Shown here one piece after another: positions 43,177-50,894 of a stretch of DNA of 64,000 nucleotides. The notes under the pieces were generated by a model. The model had not been told where the DNA came from, did not search any database, and saw nothing but the letters and a program-made list of their open reading frames with translations. The stretch covers positions 558,001 to 622,000 of the forward strand of contig NZ_CCDL010000001.1 in the NCBI RefSeq assembly GCF_000724085.1. The letters are read 5' to 3'. The translations under genes were made by a program, and so were the position numbers. Each line of letters begins with the position of its first letter. Within the stretch, counting starts at the first letter, position 1. The DNA is from Oceanobacillus manasiensis (lineage in GTDB: Bacteria > Bacillota > Bacilli > Bacillales > Amphibacillaceae).

Positions 43177-43947
43177 TTAGCTCGTTTGCTGTCCACCATC
43201 TACGCGATACTCTGATCCTGTAATGAATTTACTTTCATCAGAAGCAAGGAATAGTACGAGGTTGGCAATGTCTTCTGCTTCCCCGTAGCGTGCTAGTGGA
43301 ATTGCTTTCGTCTGCTCTTCTTTTGAACTGTTTGGGTCGTCCGGATTTTGACCTTTCTCGATGGAACGCATCATCCGTGTGTTAACTGGGGACGGATGAA
43401 TGGAATTAACACGAACTCCTTTATCTGCGACCTCCATTGCGGCTGATTTTGATAAGCCAATAATAGCATGTTTGGAGGCAACATAAGGTGCCATACCTGG
43501 AAAACCGCCAAGTCCGGCAACAGAAGAAGTATTAATAATGCTTCCACTTTCTTGCTCTGACATGACAGGGAGTACATATTTCAACCCAAGGAATACGCCA
43601 TCGCCATTAACTGCCATAACCTTTTGATAGTCTTCCAGTTTCTGTTCAGCTATTGGGGCAACAGTTCCCTCTATACCAGCATTATTGAAGAAAATATCGA
43701 TAGAACCGAATTCTTCCTTCGCTTTATTTACATATCCTTTTACCTCGTCTTCGTCTGTCACATTTGCTTTTGCAACAGCTACTTCACCATATTGATCTAA
43801 GTTTGACTTCACTTCATCTAGAGCATCCTGATTCATATCTACTAGTAATACCTTGGCGCCTTCTTTTAAAAAGAATTCGGCTGTTTTCTTCCCGATACCG
43901 CCTGCGCCCCCTGTAATGACTGCTGTTTTACCTTCTAATCTAGGCAT
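43177..43947 (-). CDS. Short-chain dehydrogenase/reductase (SDR)
   Basis: The 256-residue NAD(P)-dependent SDR has the cofactor motif TGGAGGIGKK at residues 12-21 and NNAG near 90. The catalytic Ser is in INTSSVAG, YVASK supplies Tyr and Lys (near 155-160), and a C-terminal DGGQ closes the fold. An Asp after the second strand (LLVDMNQ) favours NAD. The family includes glucose 1-dehydrogenase-like enzymes; the substrate is not clear. It is divergent from the XRE gene. Confidence 0.88.
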   Translation of the reverse strand: MPRLEGKTAVITGGAGGIGKKTAEFFLKEGAKVLLVDMNQDALDEVKSNLDQYGEVAVAKANVTDEDEVKGYVNKAKEEFGSIDIFFNNAGIEGTVAPIAEQKLEDYQKVMAVNGDGVFLGLKYVLPVMSEQESGSIINTSSVAGLGGFPGMAPYVASKHAIIGLSKSAAMEVADKGVRVNSIHPSPVNTRMMRSIEKGQNPDDPNSSKEEQTKAIPLARYGEAEDIANLVLFLASDESKFITGSEYRVDGGQQTS

Positions 43948-43986
43948 AAAGATACCATCCTTTCTTTTGAGTTTTATCAGAATTAG

Positions 43987-44005
43987 TTAATATATCCTAT
44001 ATTAA
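43987..44005. promoter_or_regulatory. Inverted repeat upstream of the SDR gene
   Basis: TTAATATA at 43987-43994 and TATATTAA at 43998-44005 form a perfect inverted repeat around TCC, 39 bases upstream of the SDR start. It may be a repressor site for the SDR gene; no consensus was recognised. Confidence 0.45.
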
Positions 44006-44039
44006 TTCTGTTCCCGAAATAAAGGCAACGAAACATGAG

Positions 44040-44099
44040 GTAAAGATATCTTTACATACCTAAAGAGATTTGTTATTCTAAACGTAAAGATATCTTTAC
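44040..44099 (+). promoter_or_regulatory. Twin 16-bp palindromic operators and promoter of the XRE pair
   Basis: GTAAAGATATCTTTAC occurs twice, perfectly, at 44040-44055 and 44084-44099, with centres 44 bases apart. Between them, TTTACA at 44051-44056 and TATTCT at 44074-44079 form a promoter with a 17-base spacer. One palindrome overlaps the -35, the other the transcription start. This is the layout of an autoregulated operator, presumably bound by the XRE protein. Confidence 0.85.
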
Positions 44100-44121
44100 C
44101 ATAAACGTGGAGGTCGAGCTC

Positions 44122-44331
44122 ATGGGTGTGATCAATCATATTAAAAAGATCCGCAAAGAAAAAGGAATCACACAGATTCGAATGGCAGAGGATTTACAAG
44201 TGACACGCCAAACGATCAACGCAATTGAAAAAAAAAAATATAATCCAAGTTTAGAATTAGCTTTAAAACTAGTAGCCTATTTTAATGTTCCGATAGAAGA
44301 GATCTTTATCTTAGAGGAGGATGAAACATGA
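44122..44331 (+). CDS. XRE-family helix-turn-helix transcriptional regulator
   Basis: The 69-residue regulator is essentially one HTH_3 domain: IKKIRKEKGITQIRMAEDL with QVTRQTINAIEKKKYNPSL as recognition helix, then LELALKLVAYFNVPIEEIF. ATG 44122 follows GTGGAGG. The next gene starts within its stop (ATGA). Small XRE proteins paired with a membrane protein are common in Firmicutes and usually autorepress. Twin palindromes at the promoter support this. Confidence 0.9.
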   Translation: MGVINHIKKIRKEKGITQIRMAEDLQVTRQTINAIEKKKYNPSLELALKLVAYFNVPIEEIFILEEDET

Positions 44332-44750
44332 AAAAAACTGAAAGGAAAAAGTGGGGAGCGTTCTTCGAAAAATGGAGAGGATTTTTTATTATTGGATGCA
44401 CTGCATTCGGTGGGATTTTGGGAGCGGTTCTCGTGTACCTTTTTAGTGGAGAATTTCCTTACGAGGTTGTACTTGGTAGTTTAGTTGGGGCAGTCCTATT
44501 AGTAATAATAGAAGTGATAAAGAAAAAGCGTAAAAAAGACAATGTACCTGAAGCAGATGAACGGGTAGCCCACAATGTATTTCGCTTTTTTGCATTCTCT
44601 TCCCATCTTTTTTTAGCCGTTCTATTTATAGGTATGACTATTTTTACTCTTATAGGAAGTGATAATATCCCGCTTCTCTATTTATGGATTTTCTTCTTTG
44701 CATATATTTGGATTACGGGGATCGGGTCTTTCATTGCAAAGCGAAGATAG
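44328..44750 (+). CDS. Four-helix membrane protein coupled to the XRE regulator
   Basis: The 140-residue protein has four membrane segments in two pairs (FIIGCTAFGGILGAVLVYLF, EVVLGSLVGAVLLVIIEVI, then two after residue 85). A basic cytoplasmic loop KKKRKKDN separates them, followed by EADERV. The architecture matches DUF2178/DUF3796-like proteins found next to XRE regulators. Function is unknown; it may sense a membrane or ion signal for the regulator. Start overlaps the XRE stop by 4 bases. Confidence 0.7.
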   Translation: MKKTERKKWGAFFEKWRGFFIIGCTAFGGILGAVLVYLFSGEFPYEVVLGSLVGAVLLVIIEVIKKKRKKDNVPEADERVAHNVFRFFAFSSHLFLAVLFIGMTIFTLIGSDNIPLLYLWIFFFAYIWITGIGSFIAKRR

Positions 44751-44939
44751 TCGTTTTCTTTACACACTATGCAGTAAAGAGTATCAAGATATAGGCAAAG
44801 CTTGTGTAAAAACCCCACTCTTAATAGTTGGTATGCTACATTAAATGAAAAGAAACTCGCTTAAAAGAGGAAATCGTGCGGACAAGGCATTGTATATGGC
44901 AAACAGGATGGTCGGAATACAGTAAAAACTATAGCCGGG

Positions 44940-44977
44940 AAACTGATCTTGCTTCCAGATAGAAGGAAGGTCAGTTT
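44940..44977. terminator. Hairpin between the XRE-pair and a minus-strand gene
   Basis: AAACTGA at 44940-44946 pairs with TCAGTTT at 44971-44977, with an inner CTTCC/GGAAG stem. It lies 5 bases past the stop of the gene at 44983 (minus strand); its T tracts are weak. Confidence 0.55.
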
Positions 44978-44982
44978 CTAGT

Positions 44983-45303
44983 TTACCCTTTTAAAAGTGC
45001 CTTATCGTCTTTGGAAAGGGCTTGTCCGCCAATTGTAACGCTCTTATCAAGGCTGATCTTATCTCCAAGCATGGCATCTTCTGGCAACACACAGGGGATA
45101 GCCTGCTGTACGAGTTTCCCCTCTATGTCATAAAATAAATAGCCTTCCTTTTCATCTATAATAAAGGAATTAATTTTCATGTTGGGTGTGATCAGCAACG
45201 TAATTTTCTCTTGATCATTCCAGATGACTTTCAGGATGGTTTTCTTTTTTGTTTTCTTTTCAACAAATGCTTTTAAATCTCTTAATGAAACGGTCTCTTC
45301 CAT
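44983..45303 (-). CDS. Protein of unknown function
   Basis: The soluble 106-residue protein starts MEETVSLRDLKAFVEKKTKK, a helical opening with a lysine patch, then alternating strands. No membrane segment, cysteine pair or catalytic motif is visible. TTGGAGGC precedes the ATG. I do not recognise the family. It is a single gene ended by a hairpin. Confidence 0.55.
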   Translation of the reverse strand: MEETVSLRDLKAFVEKKTKKKTILKVIWNDQEKITLLITPNMKINSFIIDEKEGYLFYDIEGKLVQQAIPCVLPEDAMLGDKISLDKSVTIGGQALSKDDKALLKG

Positions 45304-45500
45304 AAATTAGCCTCCAAGTGTTCATCAGGTTATTCTTGCCCTAACTTTAGCATAAAATTAGTTGCGTGATAAGGAGATGGTTAAAAGGGGGAGAAGTTTA
45401 TTTCGTAATGGGGGATGGGGTTTTCTGTATGGGCATTCCTATTGTTTGAAACAAAGAAGAGATCTTCCACGTATAAACAGCAAAGATAGGAGGTACTGAA

Positions 45501-45803
45501 GTGGGTGAAGAGAAACAGACAAGATCAGGGAAGCTACGAAGGAAATGGATAATCACCATCAGCGGTTTTGTGATTATGATGATTGTATTCGTTCTAATAG
45601 ATGGCACATTCCTTGAACCAAACAACAATGTAATAGGTAACTTTGCAACTCGTATAGTAGAATGGAATTTTTTTTCCGATTATTTAACCTTTTATGGAAA
45701 TGCGTTTTTTAATATCATTACGGTTCTTGCTATACTCCATATCATTTTTCATGGAATAAAGGATTTATTACTGGTTAGAAAACTGCAAAAGCCAAAGAAT
45801 TAG
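45501..45803 (+). CDS. Small two-helix membrane protein
   Basis: The 100-residue protein has a GTG start with TAGGAGGT 7 bases upstream. A basic N-terminus KLRRKWIITISGFVIMMIVFVL leads into helix 1. A polar loop follows (FLEPNNNVIGNFATRIVEWN), then helix 2 (AFFNIITVLAILHIIF) and a basic tail. No family recognised. A 41-residue ORF begins 15 bases after its stop with a strong ribosome site, so they form a small operon. Confidence 0.6.
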   Translation: MGEEKQTRSGKLRRKWIITISGFVIMMIVFVLIDGTFLEPNNNVIGNFATRIVEWNFFSDYLTFYGNAFFNIITVLAILHIIFHGIKDLLLVRKLQKPKN

Positions 45804-45818
45804 AGGGGAGGTAACATT

Positions 45819-45944
45819 GTGTTTGAAACCACCATTGAAAAGTTCATTGTGCTTTCGTTAACAACTATTAGTATTACTTCATTCCTAATGTATGCAAACA
45901 TGAAGAAGCTGTATCAACAAGAAAGGAAAAAGAATGACTTGTGA
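45819..45944 (+). CDS. Very small (41-residue) single-pass membrane protein
   Basis: The GTG start follows GGGGAGGT by 6 bases, a strong ribosome site. The product begins MFETTIEKF, has one membrane segment (IVLSLTTISITSFLMYA) and a highly charged tail KKLYQQERKKNDL. Both the ribosome site and the amphipathic layout argue that it is real. It lies 15 bases after the preceding small membrane protein gene and is probably co-expressed. No family recognised. Confidence 0.6.
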   Translation: MFETTIEKFIVLSLTTISITSFLMYANMKKLYQQERKKNDL

Positions 45945-45962
45945 TAACAGCTTCTATTCTTT

Positions 45963-46637
45963 TTAGTACTGAAATTTCACTTCCAGATTAGCACGGATTT
46001 CAAGCTCTCCTGGTTCAATCGGTGTTGCTGCAGCTTCTGCTGACAGAGCCATCTTTGAAAAAGGAATTGGCATCGTTTCTGATAGCTCCTTAATCCGAAA
46101 GGGAATGGGATTAAGGTTTACTTGCATGGAAGTAGCGAGCGCATTTGCCTTTCCTTGGGCATTGGCCAATGCTTCCTGGAGTGCTTGTTGTTTGTATGCA
46201 TCACTATTTTGGACAGTGAATTGAATAGAGTTGACCTGGTTTGCTCCACTCTCTACAGCTGCATCTAATATACTTCCAATTTGATCAATTGCTGTTATGG
46301 ATACTGAAATCAAGTTTGTCACTTGGTAACCTCTAAAAATTTGTTCTCCATCAACGAAATCATAACGAGGATTCACTGTATAACTAGTGGTTTGTATATT
46401 TTCCCTGGGTATGCCCAAACGTAGCAATGCTTCAATAACCTGGTTCATGGCCTCCGCATTTGCTTGTTGAGCTTCAAGGAGGGAGACGTTTTCTGTCATA
46501 ACTCCTAATTCCACATTCGCGATGTCAGGCTGTACGGAGACAGAGCCATTCCCTACTACCGTCATAACTTGATTTGCACGGTTATGATCGTTGGGCGTGT
46601 TCTGCCTATAAACATTTACATAAGGATAATACATCAT
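45963..46637 (-). CDS. SIMPL (DUF541) domain protein
   Basis: The 224-residue protein carries the SIMPL pattern: VVGNGSVSVQPDIANVELGV near 28-47, IPRENIQTTSYTVNPRYDF with the conserved T-x-Y strand, and KALATSM-type helices before the last beta strands. It lacks a clear signal peptide; its N-terminus is tyrosine- and asparagine-rich (MMYYPYVNVYRQNTPND). ATG 46637 follows GGGGAATTG. SIMPL proteins are of uncertain role, often linked to stress or outer layers. Confidence 0.85.
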   Translation of the reverse strand: MMYYPYVNVYRQNTPNDHNRANQVMTVVGNGSVSVQPDIANVELGVMTENVSLLEAQQANAEAMNQVIEALLRLGIPRENIQTTSYTVNPRYDFVDGEQIFRGYQVTNLISVSITAIDQIGSILDAAVESGANQVNSIQFTVQNSDAYKQQALQEALANAQGKANALATSMQVNLNPIPFRIKELSETMPIPFSKMALSAEAAATPIEPGELEIRANLEVKFQY

Positions 46638-46770
46638 CAATTCCCCTCTCCGGTCTTTTTAAAATACTATGCCAGAACAGGAGAAATGATTAGAGTAGTT
46701 TATTAAAAAAAGCGGAGTTAGGTATTCATATCCATTCAATTGGGTAATAAAAATGAATAAGGAAGGTTAC

Positions 46771-46802
46771 AAAAAGCATTGGGTCTCTAGCCAATGCCTT
46801 TT
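46771..46802 (-). terminator. Terminator after the aldo/keto reductase gene
   Basis: AAAAAGCATTGG at 46771-46782 pairs with CCAATGC at 46791-46797 on the minus-strand exit, which ends in a T5 run. It lies 9 bases past the stop at 46811. Confidence 0.75.
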
Positions 46803-46810
46803 CATGTCAT

Positions 46811-47875
46811 TTAAATACCTAATGTTTTTTTATATTCCTCTAAATATGGCATTTCAGAAGGGGAGCCTTGATCCATGGCAGCCATTACACGGTGCCAAAG
46901 TGGATAAATTGGTGCCGGACGTGCGACAGACTCAATTTTGTCATGCTCTTCCTTTGTTAGCTTGATTTCGTAGGAGTCGATATTCTCCCGTAATTGCTCT
47001 TCATTTCGTGCTGCGATGACTACAGGTCCAATATTAGGTCGATCTTTTACCCAAGAAAGTGCGATTTGCGGAACGCTCGCTCCGCGTTTTTCAGCTACTT
47101 CTTTTAAGGCATCGATGACGTTATATAATCTTTCGTCATCCATTACCCAAGGCTCTGGCCATCCCTCGCCCTGTCTTGTGTTTTTCGGCGCATCGTTATC
47201 GCGGTCAATTTTACCTGTAAGCAATCCCTCACCAAGTGGACTCCATATCATAGAGCCAATGCCCATTTCACTTGCTGCTGGTAGTAGCTCATATTCCGCT
47301 TCACGTGCTTCAGGAGTGTAGTAAATTTGCTGACAAACCGGTGCAATATAGCCAGGCTTTTCGGCAATTGATAGCGTTCTTGCTAGTGCCCAACCACTAT
47401 AGTTGGAGACACCCCAATAACGAATTTTACCTGACTTGACAAGCTCAGTCATCGTTTCAACCGTTTCTTCAATCGGTGTACGTCCATCCCACAAATGAAC
47501 AAAATAAAGATCGATATAGTCTGTACCAAGACGCTCTAATGATTGATCAATAGAGTTCTTTAAGTGAATCCGGGAAGCGCCCTGTTCATTTGGGCCATCC
47601 CCTATCGGGAAGCCAGTTTTTGAGGTTAATAGCACTTCATCTCGGCGCCCTTTTATTGCTGCGCCTAATACCCTTTCAGCATCACCGCGAGAATACAGGT
47701 TTGCTGTATCAAACATATTGATGCCAGCGTCCAATGCAATGTCGACCATCTTGCGTGCTTCTTCCTCTTTCACATCTCCTGCTGGCTCAAATCCATTTGT
47801 ACCACTAAAAGGAATTGTACCAAGTATATATTTCGGTACACGAAGACCTGAGTTCCCTAGATTAATATACTCCAT
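46811..47875 (-). CDS. Aldo/keto reductase
   Basis: The 354-residue NADPH-dependent TIM-barrel reductase has the catalytic tetrad visible as Asp and Tyr in [13 protein letters not shown], Lys in LTSKTGF and His in [20 protein letters not shown] and NPLVG-like cofactor segments complete the pattern. It resembles the AKR11/IolS-like group by length. ATG 47875 follows GGAGGGATATA; an upstream frame (to 47992) has no ribosome site and is not homologous to the family. It is a single gene; the substrate is unknown. Confidence 0.9.
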   Translation of the reverse strand: MEYINLGNSGLRVPKYILGTIPFSGTNGFEPAGDVKEEEARKMVDIALDAGINMFDTANLYSRGDAERVLGAAIKGRRDEVLLTSKTGFPIGDGPNEQGASRIHLKNSIDQSLERLGTDYIDLYFVHLWDGRTPIEETVETMTELVKSGKIRYWGVSNYSGWALARTLSIAEKPGYIAPVCQQIYYTPEAREAEYELLPAASEMGIGSMIWSPLGEGLLTGKIDRDNDAPKNTRQGEGWPEPWVMDDERLYNVIDALKEVAEKRGASVPQIALSWVKDRPNIGPVVIAARNEEQLRENIDSYEIKLTKEEHDKIESVARPAPIYPLWHRVMAAMDQGSPSEMPYLEEYKKTLGI

Positions 47876-48039
47876 TATATCCCTCCATGTATTATTACGC
47901 TTTATTATAGAATTACCCTGGTTGGAAGGGAGAATAAACGTTAGGAGGCAATGAATGAAAAGATTGTGAAATGACCAAGTAGGTTTTAGCAAACCCCTGA
48001 GGAATCTATTTCACCACCGCAGTATAGTCATAAAATAGA

Positions 48040-48206
48040 TATAATCATTCTTTCCCTTGTGCTTACTGCCTGTCCTATGAGTTAATAAGGGTGTCGGACC
48101 GACAGACTCTTGTGAAAGGAGGCTGATTATGAATTACGCAGAAATTGAGGTGATTTCCGCATAGCGGGAATCGCAACGTAAGGGGTCGCGTTTTGCGACC
48201 CCTTTT
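48040..48206 (+). promoter_or_regulatory. Leader element A with short ORF and attenuator-like terminator
   Basis: TATAAT at 48040-48045 is followed by ATTCTTTCCCTTGT (48047-48060). GTGAAAGGAGGCTG at 48112-48125 is the ribosome site of an 11-codon ORF. A stem GATTTCCGC/GCGGGAATC (48152-48160 and 48164-48172) overlaps the end of that ORF. The terminator GGGGTCGC/GCGACCCC (48182-48189, 48195-48202, then T4) follows 17 bases past the stop. Element B at 48791-48947 shares the same block order. This looks like leader-peptide attenuation or two tiny peptide genes with their own promoters. Confidence 0.55.
48129..48164 (+). CDS. 11-residue leader peptide A
   Basis: ATG 48129 sits 3 bases after GTGAAAGGAGGCTG, a near-ideal ribosome site. 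The product is MNYAEIEVISA, ending at TAG. Ala at position 4 and Val-Ile at 8-9 are shared with leader peptide B. The stop overlaps a hairpin, so a ribosome there could change folding. Not a known leader peptide that I recognise. Confidence 0.5.
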   Translation: MNYAEIEVISA

Positions 48207-48317
48207 ATTAACAAATTATTATTCGGAAAATTAGCATCTTTCGGTTGTGGAAGAAGTAGATTATACTTAAGGACAAAGGATCAAAAAATAAAATTAGAAG
48301 AAAGGAGATGAAGTCGC

Positions 48318-48419
48318 ATGATTAATTGGAATCTGTACACACATCGAATCAATGGATACCTTTTAAAGGAGGACGTAAATCGTGCAATACAAAAATGGAA
48401 AAGAGGTTCTTCCCCCTAA
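48318..48419 (+). CDS. 33-residue ORF overlapping the start of the CD3324-type gene
   Basis: ATG 48318 follows GAAAGGAGATG at a good distance. The product is MINWNLYTHRINGYLLKEDV and 13 more residues, ending at 48419. It overlaps the start of the next gene by 38 bases in another frame and contains that gene's ribosome site. It may be a real small protein or a coupling leader. No family recognised. Confidence 0.4.
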   Translation: MINWNLYTHRINGYLLKEDVNRAIQKWKRGSSP

Positions 48420-48666
48420 CCTGCTAAAAGAAATGCAGAAATATATCCAGGGAGAACTGATTTACATCCCTAAGAAAAAGAGTCAGCGTGCGGGATGGGG
48501 AGAAGTAAACGGTTCACGGGAGATACTTGCCCAGAGAAATGAAGAAATTTTTAAAATGTCTAGAGAGGGAACATCCCTTGAAGAGCTTGAGCAGATGTAC
48601 AATTTGTCTGTAGACAGTATTCGAAAAATCATTTATAAAACGCGAAACATTTGTGATGGATCGTAA
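48382..48666 (+). CDS. CD3324-family (Mor-like helix-turn-helix) protein
   Basis: The 94-residue protein matches the CD3324 pattern: LPPNLLKEMQKYIQGELIYI, then PKKKSQRAGWGEVNGSREIL, and a C-terminal helix-turn-helix SLEELEQMYNLSVDSIRKII. Its C-terminus resembles the Mor/Middle-operon activator fold. The start is GTG 48382 with AAAGGAGG about 10 bases upstream. It may regulate transcription; no target known. It lies downstream of leader element A. Confidence 0.75.
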   Translation: MQYKNGKEVLPPNLLKEMQKYIQGELIYIPKKKSQRAGWGEVNGSREILAQRNEEIFKMSREGTSLEELEQMYNLSVDSIRKIIYKTRNICDGS

Positions 48667-48702
48667 AAGAGTTCATATAAAAAGACTAACTTATAATTAG
48701 GG

Positions 48703-48740
48703 AAGCGTGGTAAAAGAGACATCTGATTACCACGCTTTTT
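48703..48740 (+). terminator. Terminator after the CD3324-type gene
   Basis: AAGCGTGGTAA at 48703-48713 pairs with TTACCACGCTT at 48726-48736, followed by a T6 run. Confidence 0.9.
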
Positions 48741-48790
48741 AATTTTTCCAGTACAGAACAATTTCTAAAGAAAAACTTGTAAAGAATGGT

Positions 48791-48947
48791 TATAACAATT
48801 CTTTCCCTTGTTCGGCAAGGTTGTTTAGTGAGTTAATGAATATGTAGCGATAGCTAATGGTGAAAGGAGGCTGCAGTATGTTGAATGCATCAAATAAGGT
48901 GATTTTAGTATAGGTTGTTCAAAAAGTCCGGTAAAAACTTTTTGAAC
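48791..48947 (+). promoter_or_regulatory. Leader element B, paralogous to element A
   Basis: TATAAC at 48791-48796 precedes ATTCTTTCCCTTGT (48798-48811), identical to element A. GTGAAAGGAGGCTG at 48860-48873 is the ribosome site of leader ORF B. A terminator stem GTTCAAAAAGT/ACTTTTTGAAC (48917-48927, 48937-48947) starts only 4 bases past the leader stop, so a terminating ribosome would cover its 5' arm. Spacing between the shared blocks is 51 bases in A and 48 in B. Confidence 0.55.
48878..48913 (+). CDS. 11-residue leader peptide B
   Basis: ATG 48878 lies 4 bases after GTGAAAGGAGGCTG. The product is MLNASNKVILV, ending at TAG 48911-48913. It has the same length as leader peptide A, with Ala at 4 and Val-Ile at 8-9. 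Confidence 0.5.
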   Translation: MLNASNKVILV

Positions 48948-49105
48948 ACGCACTATAAACAGAAGTTGAAATAATTGGTATTACCACCTGAAAGTACTCT
49001 TGATTAATATAAGAGTAAATTTCGGGGATATGTCTGTCACCATGCCGTCCTGAAGCCTTCCCGGTTGTTGAGAAAAAAGTAAAACAACGTAAGGGAGGAA
49101 TCACC

Positions 49106-49273
49106 GTGTGTTATCATTTAGATATTTATAGAAGTATTACAAACGACCATATAAATAATTTAAGAAAAGAAGCTTATGAGAATAGAAGAAGAATGAGAGA
49201 TAATGACGCAATGAATTGGTGGATGAATACAAACATGCTTTTCATATTGTTTTTTCGATCGGGGAAAGGCTAA
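49106..49273 (+). CDS. Small (55-residue) charged protein of unknown function
   Basis: GTG 49106 follows GGGAGGA by 8 bases. The product starts MCYHLDIYRSITNDHINNL, has a basic helix (RKEAYENRRRMRD), then aromatic residues WWMNTNMLFILFFRSGKG. The hydrophobic end is too short for a normal membrane helix but could bind the membrane. It lies downstream of leader element B and is followed by a terminator. No family recognised. Confidence 0.55.
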   Translation: MCYHLDIYRSITNDHINNLRKEAYENRRRMRDNDAMNWWMNTNMLFILFFRSGKG

Positions 49274-49380
49274 TTGAGTAAAAGGCAAAAGATGGATGTT
49301 ACAGTCTCAAAAAGAGAATGGTTTAACTTGTTATAACAAATTTCAGTTTACTACGAAAATCATGAAAATGAAGATTAGAA

Positions 49381-49426
49381 AAAGCCAAGAGCTAGTTTGT
49401 TTACAGACAGACAGATTCTTGGCTTT
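49381..49426 (+). terminator. Terminator after the small protein gene
   Basis: AAAGCCAAGA at 49381-49390 pairs with TCTTGGCTTT at 49417-49426, followed by TTTAT. The loop is long (26 bases). Confidence 0.7.
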
Positions 49427-49440
49427 TTATATAAAAATAA

Positions 49441-49468
49441 ACTCCCCTAAGCCACTGCTTAAGGGAGT
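49441..49468 (-). terminator. Terminator of the gluconate operon
   Basis: ACTCCC and TAAGC (49441-49452) pair with GCTTAAGGGAGT (49457-49468), with one bulge. On the minus strand it is followed by TTATTTTT, 11 bases past the gntZ stop. Confidence 0.75.
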
Positions 49469-49478
49469 ATTGTTTACT

Positions 49479-50879
49479 TTAATACCATTCTGTATGGAAA
49501 ATTCCAGCCTTATCTTTACGTTCGTACGTGTGTGCTCCAAAATAATCACGCTGTGCTTGGATCATATTGGCGCCACTTTGTGCGGAACGATAGCCATCAT
49601 AGTATGTTAATGAGGCACTAAAACAAGGTAAGGACATGCCATTTTCCATGCCTTTCATTGTAACCTGACGAAGCGATTTTTCGTATTTGCCTGCTTTTTC
49701 CTTGAAGTAAGGTGCAAGCAGTAGATTAGGTAAGTCAGGGTCAGCTTTGAAGGCTTCACTAATCGGATTTAGAATATCGGCTCGGATAATACAGCCGCCT
49801 CTGAAAATCAAGGCGATCTCATCGAGTTTCAATTCCCATCCATAGTGATCAGATGCCTGTTTGTATTGATGGAAGCCTTGCGCGTATGCCGCAATTTTTC
49901 CCATGAATAGTGCTTCCTTGACTAGGTTGAGCCACGTATCCTTGTCGATTTCCTCATTATTAATAGTCGGGCCTGCTAATTCTGCTTCCGCTAAAACACG
50001 TTCCTCTTTTAGTCCGGAAAGATATCTAGCAAATACGGACTCTGTGATGATGGAAAGTGGTACGCCGACATCTAAAGCATTTTGACTTGTCCATTTACCA
50101 GTACCTTTGGAACCGGATTTATCGAGAATGACATCAATCGTTGGCTGCTTCGTCTCTTCATCCACATGAGTGAGAATCTCGCTCGTAATCTCAATCAAGT
50201 AGCTTTCCAACTCTGATTCATTCCATGATTTAAATACATCTGCAATTTCGTTTACAGTAAGTCCCAGCTTTTCTCGTAGGAATTGATAGGCCTCTGTAAT
50301 TAATTGCATGTCTGCATATTCAATTCCGTTGTGCACCATTTTTACATAGTGACCTGAACCTTCATTACCTAAATAGGTACAACAAGGTTTCCCATCAACC
50401 TGTGCAGCAATACTCTCCAAAATTGGAGCAACCTGAGCATATGCTGCCGGATCGCCACTCGGCATGAGAGCTGGTCCGTTAAGCGCACCTTCTTCACCAC
50501 CAGAAACACCAACGCTTAAAAAGTGAAGTCCTGCATCTTTCAGTTCATGGTATCTTCTATTGGAATCTTGAAAGTTGGAATTACCACCATCCATGATGAT
50601 GTCCCCTTTTTCAAGTAGGGGGATCATAGATTTAATAACAGAGTCTACAACAGGACCTGCTGTCACCATCAGGAAAATTTTTCTTGGCTTCTCTAAGGAA
50701 GCGATAAAGCTTTCTAGCTCGTAATGTGCCTCGGCATTATCATTTGGAAATTCGGTAATAAATTTTTCTGTTAGATCTGGCGTGTAATTATAAACAGCAA
50801 CCTTCTCTTGGTGATTCACCATATTTTTTGCAAGGTTTGCTCCCATTACACCGAGCCCAAATACACCTATTGAATTCAA
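49479..50879 (-). CDS. gntZ: 6-phosphogluconate dehydrogenase GntZ
   Basis: This oxidatively decarboxylates 6-phosphogluconate to ribulose 5-phosphate. The 466-residue enzyme has NSIGVFGLGVMGANLAKNM (Rossmann), IMDGGNSNFQDSNRRY, VSGGEEGALNGPALMPSG and the catalytic block GSGHYVKMVHNGIEYADMQ. The end QRDYFGAHTYERKDKAG is the family C-terminus. TTG 50879 fits the B. subtilis GntZ start and AAAGGATGTG; an ATG at 50891 lies too close to that site. It is the last gene of gntRKPZ. Confidence 0.93.
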   Translation of the reverse strand: MNSIGVFGLGVMGANLAKNMVNHQEKVAVYNYTPDLTEKFITEFPNDNAEAHYELESFIASLEKPRKIFLMVTAGPVVDSVIKSMIPLLEKGDIIMDGGNSNFQDSNRRYHELKDAGLHFLSVGVSGGEEGALNGPALMPSGDPAAYAQVAPILESIAAQVDGKPCCTYLGNEGSGHYVKMVHNGIEYADMQLITEAYQFLREKLGLTVNEIADVFKSWNESELESYLIEITSEILTHVDEETKQPTIDVILDKSGSKGTGKWTSQNALDVGVPLSIITESVFARYLSGLKEERVLAEAELAGPTINNEEIDKDTWLNLVKEALFMGKIAAYAQGFHQYKQASDHYGWELKLDEIALIFRGGCIIRADILNPISEAFKADPDLPNLLLAPYFKEKAGKYEKSLRQVTMKGMENGMSLPCFSASLTYYDGYRSAQSGANMIQAQRDYFGAHTYERKDKAGIFHTEWY

Positions 50880-50894
50880 TTTATGACACATCCT

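Noticed and set aside
44844-44924. 26-codon ORF MKRNSLKRGNRADKALYMAN
   Set aside because: No ribosome site precedes it and it is too short to judge.
48040-48947. Known riboswitch or T-box in the paired leaders
   Set aside because: No T-box motif or recognised riboswitch core was seen; the ORFs with terminators explain the layout better.
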